A DNA stretch of 6,040 nucleotides, taken from contig JACNHM010000335.1 of assembly GCA_014383605.1 (NCBI GenBank), forward strand, positions 1 through 6,040. Reading direction: 5' to 3'. The position numbers were made by a program, and so were the translations under genes. Shown here one piece after another: positions 1 to 4,700 of this stretch (position 1 is the first letter of the stretch; each line of letters starts with the position of its first letter). Below the pieces are notes generated by a model. The model did no database searches. It was not told where the DNA came from and saw only the letters and a program-made list of their open reading frames with translations. The DNA is from Chloroflexota bacterium. Its GTDB lineage: Bacteria > Chloroflexota > Anaerolineae > UBA3071.

Positions 1-287
1 AGGCGGCGCGCACCTTCGCCGGGGCCGGCGTTGTGCCGGGCGGCACGCGGGACAATCTGGCCTTCGTCGAGCCGCACGTGGACTGGGGCGAGGACATCTC
101 AGAGGTGCAGAAGCTCGTCCTCGCCGATGCGCAGACCTCCGGCGGGTTGCTCATCGCCGTGCCGGCGAAGAGGCTGGAGGCGCTGCTGGCGGCGCTGGCG
201 GAGCGGGGCGTGGTCGGGGCGGCGCACATCGGCGAGTTCACCGTGCCCGGCCCCGGCCGGATCGCCGTCCGCCAGGGGGGGGATTGA
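1..287 (+). CDS. selD: Selenide, water dikinase (selenophosphate synthetase), C-terminal end, 5' partial
   Basis: Only the last 94 codons are present, read in the frame starting at base 3, with a TGA stop at 285-287. SelD makes selenophosphate from selenide and ATP in the cytoplasm, the selenium donor for selenocysteine and for selenium-modified tRNA. The visible part is the end of the C-terminal AIR-synthase-like domain. It has the typical PGGTRDNL segment (residues 12-19 of the fragment) and the strongly diagnostic ADAQTSGGLLIAVP block (about 49-62), followed by a final IGEF strand and a GRIAV tail. The protein ends where SelD proteins usually end, so the C-terminus looks complete. The catalytic N-terminal Cys/Sec region lies upstream of the window and cannot be judged. 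The last codons include a run of eight G (275-282). The downstream methyltransferase gene starts 117 bases later, so co-transcription is possible but not shown. Confidence 0.9.
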   Translation, partial: AARTFAGAGVVPGGTRDNLAFVEPHVDWGEDISEVQKLVLADAQTSGGLLIAVPAKRLEALLAALAERGVVGAAHIGEFTVPGPGRIAVRQGGD

Positions 288-300
288 TATCCGTTACCGG

Positions 301-347
301 CTCTTCAACCCATCGGATGAGTGGCTGCTGGAACGGGTCGAGAAGAG
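301..347 (+). other. Stem-loop in the selD-methyltransferase gap
   Basis: CTCTTC at 301-306 is complementary to GAAGAG at 342-347, and ACCC at 308-311 to GGGT at 335-338. This gives a ten-base-pair interrupted stem, with one unpaired base on the left and three on the right, closing a loop of 23 bases. There is no T-tract after it, so it does not look like a classic intrinsic terminator. It could be an mRNA-end or attenuating structure in the 117-base gap, or chance. I see no riboswitch consensus or tRNA in the gap, and no convincing promoter. Confidence 0.35.
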
Positions 348-404
348 AGATGTCTGCTTACCCCAACCCAAGCTTTGTTCTGTGAAAGGGCACCAAGAGG
401 GACA

Positions 405-1001
405 ATGAACCATCGGCAGTTCTTCGACCGGGCGGCGGCCGAATGGGACGCGCTGGAGGTGGAAGAGACCCACGTCCGGCTGCGGGAGATCGTCGCCGGA
501 TTGGGCATCGCGCCAGGGGCGACGGTGCTGGACGTGGGATGTGGCACCGGGGTGCTCCTGCCACTGCTGCACGAGAGTATGAACGGCGATGGGCGCGTTG
601 TGGCCCTCGACCTATCCGGGGAGATGCTCAAGCGAGCGTTGAGCAAGGGGCAGCCAGCCGTCTATGTGCAGGGGGATGCCCAAAGCCTGCCCCTGCCGGA
701 GGGGGTTTTCGACTGGGTCTTATGCAACGGTGTCTTCCCCCACTTCTCCGACAAACTCCGCACCCTGGCCGAGATAAGCCGAGTGCTGCGAAAGGGAGGG
801 CGGCTGGTCATCTGCCACACCGCCAGCCGCCAGGCGATCAACGAGTTCCACCGCTCCATAGGGGGCGCCGTGGCCCACGACACCATCCCCGACGAGGGGG
901 AGGTGCTGCGCCTGCTGCGGGAAGCCGGGCTGATGGAGGCCCAGGTGCGGGACGGGCCGGACCGCTATCTGGTGCTGACCCGCCGGAGCGGAAGGGGGTG
1001 A
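405..1001 (+). CDS. Class I SAM-dependent methyltransferase, substrate unknown
   Basis: A 198-residue soluble protein with a single Rossmann-type methyltransferase fold. Motif I is VLDVGCGTG (residues 41-49). The acidic end of the second strand is VVALDLS (Asp69), GDA (90-92) fits the adenine-contact motif, and the EISRVLRKGGRLVI block (123-136) is the usual motif following strand 4/5. The C-terminal part contains an SRQAINEFHR segment (141-150) and DEGEVLRLLREAGL (163-176), giving the overall plan of the Methyltransf_11/UbiE-like group. The substrate cannot be read from the sequence. The ATG at 405 was chosen because it follows AAGAGGG (395-401), and family homology begins at FFDRAAAEWD just after it. 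A GTG at 321 would add 28 residues of unmethyltransferase-like sequence. It lies between selD and the metal-uptake genes, but no functional link is shown. Confidence 0.85.
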   Translation: MNHRQFFDRAAAEWDALEVEETHVRLREIVAGLGIAPGATVLDVGCGTGVLLPLLHESMNGDGRVVALDLSGEMLKRALSKGQPAVYVQGDAQSLPLPEGVFDWVLCNGVFPHFSDKLRTLAEISRVLRKGGRLVICHTASRQAINEFHRSIGGAVAHDTIPDEGEVLRLLREAGLMEAQVRDGPDRYLVLTRRSGRG

Positions 1002-1060
1002 TGTCACCGGACAGATGAGTCAACCTTTCCCATTCATTGAGGTGTCGGATAACATTTCCA

Positions 1061-1066
1061 AAGGAG
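1061..1066 (+). promoter_or_regulatory. Ribosome binding site of the lipoprotein gene
   Basis: AAGGAG lies nine bases before the ATG at 1076. It decides the start: an upstream in-frame TTG at 1037 would place extra charged residues ahead of an otherwise perfect lipoprotein signal peptide. The short gap 1002-1075 shows no convincing -35/-10 pair. Confidence 0.8.
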
Positions 1067-1075
1067 AAAACAAAA

Positions 1076-1822
1076 ATGAAGAAACTGTTCTCTGCTATAA
1101 TGGTTCTTGCCCTTGTCACCGCGGCCGTCCTCGTCGGCTGCGCCCCCGCAGTTAAGAAGGGAACGCTGCAGTTCAACGCCAACGGCGAGGACTTCGTCCG
1201 GCAGGGCTTCGTCTCCAAGGACGGCTGGACCATCACCTTCGACCACGTCTACATCACCCTGGCGGACATCACCGCCTATCAGAGTGCCCCCCCGTATGAC
1301 CCCCACGCGGGCAGCGAGGTGCAGGCCAAGGTCAAGGTCGGCCTGGACGGGACGCACACCGTGGACCTGGCGGAGGGCGGCGAGGATGCCCCACCCATCC
1401 TCGTGGGCGAGGCAGAGGATGCAGCCGTGGGCCATTACAACGCCATTCACTGGAAGATGGCCCGGGCGACGAGCGGCCCCGCCTCAGGGTACTCCCTGGT
1501 CATCGTCGGCACGGCCGAGAAGGATGGCCAGACCGTCAACTTTACCTTCAGGGTTGAGCAGGAGTACGGTTACACCTGCGGCGAGTACGTCGGCGACGAG
1601 CGCAAGGGTATCCTCCAGGAAGGCGGCGCCGCCGACGTGGAAATGACCTTCCACTTCGATCACATCTTCGGTGACGCCGAGACGCCCCTGGACGACGAAC
1701 TCAACGTCGGCGCTCCTGGCTTCGAGCCCCTCGCCGCCATCGCGGAGGGCGGGACACTGGACGTGGACCTGACTGAGCTCCATCTGGGCCACGTCGGCGA
1801 GGGGCACTGTCACTGCGAATAG
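1076..1822 (+). CDS. Secreted lipoprotein with His/Cys-rich C-terminus, putative metal-binding partner of the Ni/Co transporter
   Basis: A 248-residue protein. Residues 1-21 are a lipoprotein signal peptide: KK at 2-3, a hydrophobic core, and lipobox LVGC ending in Cys22, which would be lipidated and anchored on the outer face of the membrane. The mature part is rich in beta-strand-like sequence. It has a GWTITFDHVYITLADI segment (50-65), GHYNAIHWKM (119-128), a YGYTCGEYVGDERKG block (164-178) with a lone Cys168, and TFHFDHIFGD (191-200). The last 13 residues carry His236, His239, His244, Cys245, His246 and Cys247, a likely metal-binding cluster. I do not recognise a named family with certainty; it is remotely reminiscent of DUF4382-type lipoproteins. 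It is the first gene before nikL-like/cbiM/cbiQ/cbiO, so extracytoplasmic capture or buffering of nickel or cobalt is a reasonable inference, analogous to NikK in other systems, but not demonstrated. Confidence 0.75.
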   Translation: MKKLFSAIMVLALVTAAVLVGCAPAVKKGTLQFNANGEDFVRQGFVSKDGWTITFDHVYITLADITAYQSAPPYDPHAGSEVQAKVKVGLDGTHTVDLAEGGEDAPPILVGEAEDAAVGHYNAIHWKMARATSGPASGYSLVIVGTAEKDGQTVNFTFRVEQEYGYTCGEYVGDERKGILQEGGAADVEMTFHFDHIFGDAETPLDDELNVGAPGFEPLAAIAEGGTLDVDLTELHLGHVGEGHCHCE

Positions 1823-1831
1823 CGATAGGTG

Positions 1832-1856
1832 CCCTCACCCCGTTCTGGGTAGAGGG
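1832..1856 (+). promoter_or_regulatory. GC-rich hairpin after the lipoprotein gene, possible attenuator or dispersed-repeat fragment
   Basis: CCCTC (1832-1836) pairs with GAGGG (1852-1856) and ACCC (1837-1840) with GGGT (1847-1850), leaving A1851 bulged and a six-base loop. It begins nine bases after the stop codon. No T-run follows, so a strong intrinsic terminator is unlikely. It could stabilise the lipoprotein mRNA end, or give partial termination so that the lipoprotein is made in excess over the membrane subunits. Its CCCTCACCCC core also resembles short dispersed intergenic repeats. The rest of the 107-base gap is strongly G-rich (runs at 1854-1857, 1868-1873, 1876-1880), with no promoter that I can identify. 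Confidence 0.4.
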
Positions 1857-1913
1857 GCAGAGGTGCTGGGGGGCAGGGGGAAAAGGCGCTCCCTTGCTCC
1901 TCTGCTCGCTGCG

Positions 1914-1921
1914 AAGGAGGT
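1914..1921 (+). promoter_or_regulatory. Strong ribosome binding site of the NikL-like gene
   Basis: AAGGAGGT is a full match to the anti-Shine-Dalgarno sequence, eight bases before the ATG at 1930. It fixes that start over an upstream in-frame TTG at 1894, which would put an arginine-rich stretch ahead of the signal peptide. Confidence 0.85.
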
Positions 1922-1929
1922 GGTACACG

Positions 1930-2373
1930 ATGAAGGACTGGAGACTTCTGGGTATCCTGCTGGCTTTGCTTCTCGCCCTGAGCCTGACGGCGACGGCGTC
2001 CGCCCACGGCGCAAAGATCGAGTATACTATCAACGTGGCGGTCGAGATTCGCGCCGCCTACGACACCGGCGAGCCGATGGCCGGCGGTCAGGTCACGGTC
2101 TACGCCCCCGACGACCCGTCCACCCCCTGGCTGACCGGCGTCTGCGACGAGGAGGGCCGCTTTGCCTTCACGCCCGACCCCTCCAGGCCAGGGACCTGGG
2201 ACGTGCAGGTGCGCCAGTCAGGCCACGGCGATATGGTGCACATCCCCATCGGCGAGGGCGTGGCGATGACGGGCAGCACCGGCTACACGCCGCTCCAGAT
2301 CGCGTTGATGGGTGCTTGCGTGGTGTGGGGGTTCGTCGGCACTGCGCTGTTCTTCTTGAGAAGGAGGGCCTGA
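1930..2373 (+). CDS. NikL/CbiL-like accessory subunit of an ECF-type nickel/cobalt transporter
   Basis: A 147-residue protein. Residues 1-25 are a Sec signal peptide with a Leu/Ala-rich core and a clear ASA cleavage site before His26, so the mature chain would begin His-Gly. Residues about 31-97 look like a small beta-sandwich of the carboxypeptidase-regulatory/SpaA type: GEPMAGGQVTVYAPD (47-61), then DEEGRFAFTPD (73-83) and GTWDVQV (88-94). HGDMVHIPI (99-107) adds two more His. A single transmembrane helix spans about 121-143 and is followed by RRRA, giving a domain outside the cell and a cytoplasmic tail. This plan matches NikL/CbiL proteins, which accompany CbiM/NikM in place of CbiN. The assignment rests on topology and gene order rather than on a diagnostic motif. 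Its stop overlaps the cbiM start (TGATG, one shared base), implying translational coupling. Confidence 0.7.
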   Translation: MKDWRLLGILLALLLALSLTATASAHGAKIEYTINVAVEIRAAYDTGEPMAGGQVTVYAPDDPSTPWLTGVCDEEGRFAFTPDPSRPGTWDVQVRQSGHGDMVHIPIGEGVAMTGSTGYTPLQIALMGACVVWGFVGTALFFLRRRA

Positions 2374-3032
2374 TGCACATCCCCGATGGCATCCTCCCCA
2401 CCGCCGTGTGCATCGGCGGGTATGCGACCACCGGAGCGACCACCTGGTATGCGCTGCGCAAGATCAATCAGAAAGAGAATCCTCGAGAAGGCGTGCCTAA
2501 AGCCTCACTCCTCACCGCCGCCTTCTTCGTGGCCTCCTGGATCCACATTCCGATCCCCCCTACCAGCGTGCACCTGGTGCTGAACGGCCTTCTGGGCGCC
2601 GTGCTGGGTTACTACGCCTTCCCGGCCATTCTGATCGGCCTCTTCTTCCAGGCGGTGATGTTCCAGCACGGCGGCCTGACCACGCTGGGAGTGAACGCGA
2701 CGATGATGGGGCTGCCAGCCTTCCTGGCCTACTACCTGTTCCGGCTCCGCCACGTCCTGGGGCGTAAGGCCGACCGCGAGGGTCGCCCCTACCAGGCACT
2801 GACCGGCGTTTTCGGATTCCTGGCCGGTGCCGGCGGCCTGGGGATCGCGGCCCTCATCGCCACGACCCTTCTCATCACCACCATCCCGGCCCATCTCGAC
2901 TCCGAGGCGGAGCGGGCCAGCATCTACGCGCTGACCCTGGCCCACGTCCCGCTGATGATCATCGAAGGCGTCTTCACCGCCCTGGTGGTCCTCTTCCTGC
3001 AGCGGGTCAGGCCGGAACTCCTGGGGGATTAG
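2373..3032 (+). CDS. cbiM: CbiM/NikM, metal-binding S component of the nickel/cobalt ECF transporter
   Basis: A 219-residue multi-spanning membrane protein of about the usual family length. It begins MHIPDGILP, the CbiM/NikM hallmark. In NikM the nickel ion is held by the Met1 amino group, His2 and His67, and all three are present here, with His67 inside HIPIPPTSVH (58-67). Further family blocks are LNGLLGAVLG (70-79), FQAVMFQHGGLTTLGVN (92-108) and the C-terminal LAHVPLMIIEG region. Because Met1-His2 is a ligand, the start at 2373 is secure. GGAGG (2363-2367) lies five bases upstream. The protein would carry Ni2+ or Co2+ across the cytoplasmic membrane together with CbiQ and CbiO. Sequence alone does not decide between the metals. 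A NikL-like neighbour instead of CbiN leans towards nickel, as in NikKLMQO/CbiKLMQO systems. The name nikM would serve equally well. Confidence 0.93.
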   Translation: MHIPDGILPTAVCIGGYATTGATTWYALRKINQKENPREGVPKASLLTAAFFVASWIHIPIPPTSVHLVLNGLLGAVLGYYAFPAILIGLFFQAVMFQHGGLTTLGVNATMMGLPAFLAYYLFRLRHVLGRKADREGRPYQALTGVFGFLAGAGGLGIAALIATTLLITTIPAHLDSEAERASIYALTLAHVPLMIIEGVFTALVVLFLQRVRPELLGD

Positions 3033-3036
3033 GCTC

Positions 3037-3807
3037 GTGAGACACGGCCTCGACGAATACGCGCATCAGGGCTCTCCGCTGCACCGCTGGGAGCCGAGGT
3101 ACAAGCTCATCGGCCTCATGGCCTTGATCTTCGCCTTTTCCTTCATCCGAGACCTGTGGCTGCTGCCGGTGATGTTGGCGGTCACTTTCGCCCTCTATGC
3201 CCTCTCCAAGCTGCCTCTCTCCTTCCTGTTGGCCCGGCTGCGCTACCCCGGCTTCTTTCTGCTGATCGTGGCCATCCTGCTGCCCTTCCTCTCCGGCTCC
3301 ACCGTCCTCTTGCGTATCGGGCCCCTGGCGCTGCGGCAAGAGGGCTGCCTCGATCTGCTGCTGATCGCCAGCAAGTTCGTCGCCATCCTGACGACTGGGC
3401 TGGTGCTCTTCGGCACTGCCCCTTTCCTGGATACCATCAAAGCCATGCGGGCGTTGGGGCTGCCCCCCGTCCTGGCCGATATGACGCTCCTCACCTACCG
3501 CTACATCTACGAAATCGGTGGCGATCTGGCGAGAATGGAGATAGCGATGGGGCTGCGCGGCTTCCGTGCGCGCCATCTCGGCGGCCGCGTCCTCCGCGGC
3601 CTGGCTTCACTGGCGGGCAGCATCCTGGTGCGCAGTTACGAGCGTTCGGAGCGGGTCTACAAGGCGATGGTTCTGCGGGGCTACGGCCAACCAACCCGTT
3701 CCGCTGCAGAGACCCCGACCCTCTTCAGCGACCTGGCGGGGCTCTTCGCCTTGCTCCTGACGGCAGCCGGATTCATCGCTGCCGAAATCATTCTGCGCCG
3801 GGCCTAA
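3037..3807 (+). CDS. cbiQ: CbiQ/NikQ, transmembrane coupling (T) component of the ECF transporter
   Basis: A 256-residue membrane protein of normal CbiQ length. Hydrophobic segments lie at about 24-37, 40-56, 71-85, 105-126 and 233-252. Between the last two is the cytoplasmic coupling region, with the two signature motifs AMGLRG (170-175) and AMVLRG (210-215). Each is of the Ala-x-x-x-Arg-Gly type that docks into the ATPase subunits. The N-terminal HRWEPRYKLIGLM stretch (16-28) is also typical of the family. The GTG at 3037 is four bases after the cbiM stop, with a G-rich Shine-Dalgarno (3023-3028) eight bases upstream. No ATG lies nearby in frame, and an N-terminus starting RHGLDEYAHQ fits the family. 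It connects CbiM to ATP hydrolysis by CbiO. Confidence 0.93.
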   Translation: MRHGLDEYAHQGSPLHRWEPRYKLIGLMALIFAFSFIRDLWLLPVMLAVTFALYALSKLPLSFLLARLRYPGFFLLIVAILLPFLSGSTVLLRIGPLALRQEGCLDLLLIASKFVAILTTGLVLFGTAPFLDTIKAMRALGLPPVLADMTLLTYRYIYEIGGDLARMEIAMGLRGFRARHLGGRVLRGLASLAGSILVRSYERSERVYKAMVLRGYGQPTRSAAETPTLFSDLAGLFALLLTAAGFIAAEIILRRA

Positions 3808-3815
3808 GGGCGGCT

Positions 3816-3857
3816 TTGGAGATTAGAGGTTGGAAGTTGGAGGTTGGAAGTTGGAAG
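3816..3857 (+). repeat. Six tandem copies of a 7-bp repeat, TTGGARG
   Basis: The units are TTGGAGA, TTAGAGG, TTGGAAG, TTGGAGG, TTGGAAG and TTGGAAG, 42 bases in perfect 7-base register. The array fills most of the 58-base cbiQ-cbiO gap, in an operon whose other membrane and ATPase genes are otherwise four bases apart or overlapping. Composition is unlike the flanking genes. The units supply Shine-Dalgarno-like GGAGG (3839-3843) and GGAAG (3853-3857), and in-frame TTG codons at 3830 and 3851, so the array overlaps the translation start region of cbiO. Confidence 0.9.
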
Positions 3858-3865
3858 TTAAGCAT

Positions 3866-4627
3866 GTGCTTGTAGTCTCCGGGCTTTGTTTCTCCTACCC
3901 GGACAAGGACGACGTGCTGCAGAGTCTGAGCCTGGAAATGTGGCCAGGAGAGCGGGTGGGATTGATCGGCCCCAACGGGGCGGGGAAGACCACCCTGTTC
4001 CTCCTCATCTGCGGCGTGCTGAAGCCCGATGCCGGTGAGATTCTCTTGTTCGGAAAACCGGTGGTGCGGGGGAAGTTCTGCCCAGACGTCGGCATGATTT
4101 TCCAGAACCCGGATGACCAGCTCTTCTGCCCCTCGGTGCGGGACGACGTGGCCTTCGGGCCCTTGAACATGGGACTGCCACGAGCGGAAGTGGAAGCCAG
4201 GGTCAGGGAGGCGCTTTCCACCGCCGGCGTGCTGGAACTGGCGGATCGCCCGCCCCACCATCTCTCGGGCGGCGAGAAGCGTATGGTCTCCATCGCCGGT
4301 GTGCTGGCCATGCGCCCGCGGCTGGTTGTCTACGACGAACCCACTGCCAGCCTGGACATCCGTTCCCGCCGCCGCCTCATCCGCTTCTTGCAGGCCACAC
4401 AGGAGACCATTCTCATCGCCTCTCACGATCTGGAGCTCATTCTGGAGGTGTGCGACCACGTCGTCCTGATAGACGAGGGGCGCGTCGTTGCCAAAGGCTC
4501 CCCCGAAGAGATCATGAGCAATGTAGAGTTGATGGAGGCGCACGGCCTGGAGAGGCCCCATTCCCTCGTACCCCATGCCGAGCCGCATCATTATGAGCTC
4601 GACCCAGCGGCGTGCTTCGAGTCTTGA
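3866..4627 (+). CDS. cbiO: CbiO/NikO, ATP-binding subunit of the nickel/cobalt ECF transporter
   Basis: A 253-residue ABC ATPase from the chosen start. It contains Walker A GPNGAGKTT (35-43), Q-loop Gln80 in IFQNPDDQLF (78-87, typical of CbiO), signature LSGGE (133-137), Walker B LVVYDE with Glu158, D-loop SLD (162-164) and switch His187 in ASHD. The C-terminal tail has scattered His (226, 232, 237, 241, 242), a common feature of metal-transporter CbiO proteins whose role is not established. The start is uncertain. The GTG at 3866 gives a family-like N-terminus (VLVVSGLCFSY) with GGAAG eight bases before it. In-frame TTGs at 3851 and 3830 lie inside the 7-bp repeat and would add 5 or 12 residues. 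The ATG at 3864 is out of frame. Its stop codon is part of the -35 element of the next promoter. Confidence 0.93.
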   Translation: MLVVSGLCFSYPDKDDVLQSLSLEMWPGERVGLIGPNGAGKTTLFLLICGVLKPDAGEILLFGKPVVRGKFCPDVGMIFQNPDDQLFCPSVRDDVAFGPLNMGLPRAEVEARVREALSTAGVLELADRPPHHLSGGEKRMVSIAGVLAMRPRLVVYDEPTASLDIRSRRRLIRFLQATQETILIASHDLELILEVCDHVVLIDEGRVVAKGSPEEIMSNVELMEAHGLERPHSLVPHAEPHHYELDPAACFES

Positions 4628-4652
4628 CATTAGCCCGAGGTGATGCTAGAAT
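4624..4652 (+). promoter_or_regulatory. Near-consensus sigma-70-type promoter for ftcD
   Basis: A perfect -35 TTGACA (4624-4629) is followed by exactly 17 bases and a -10 TAGAAT (4647-4652), one mismatch from TATAAT. TG at 4644-4645 gives an extended -10. Transcription would start near 4659, leaving a leader of about 42 bases before the ftcD GTG. The TGA inside the -35 element is the cbiO stop codon. I see no operator-like palindrome nearby, so the promoter may be constitutive. It marks the boundary between the metal-uptake operon and ftcD. Confidence 0.8.
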
Positions 4653-4687
4653 GACGCCCGTTGCTGAACACCGAACGAAGAACGATA

Positions 4688-4694
4688 GGGGAGG
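4688..4694 (+). promoter_or_regulatory. Ribosome binding site of ftcD
   Basis: GGGGAGG lies six bases before the GTG at 4701. It supports this non-ATG start, from which the protein begins with the family-typical QKIVECVPNFSEG. Confidence 0.8.
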
Positions 4695-4700
4695 AACAGA

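Noticed and set aside
301..347. Intrinsic terminator for selD
   Set aside because: A stem exists but no T-rich tract follows it, so it was listed only as a stem-loop.
288..404. Possible tRNA-Sec or riboswitch after selD
   Set aside because: No T-loop GGTTCRA motif, no acceptor-stem pairing of the right length, and no molybdenum-cofactor, cobalamin or NiCo riboswitch core was found; only the simple stem at 301-347.
1026..1056. Sigma-70 promoter with GATAAC as -10 before the lipoprotein gene
   Set aside because: No acceptable -35 hexamer lies 16-18 bases upstream of any candidate -10, so no promoter was called.
1037..1075. TTG at 1037 as start of the lipoprotein
   Set aside because: It would add 13 residues before a textbook KK-hydrophobic-lipobox signal, and the AAGGAG at 1061-1066 is placed for the ATG at 1076.
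1863..2372. Upstream extension of the cbiM reading frame to 1863
   Set aside because: The extension is an Arg-rich shadow of the NikL-like gene. CbiM must begin at Met1-His2 because these are metal ligands.
3788..4630. Long minus-strand open frame (280 codons) opposite cbiO
   Set aside because: It lies antisense to a gene with every ABC ATPase motif intact. The translated sequence shows no recognisable domain, and such frames are common opposite GC-rich genes.
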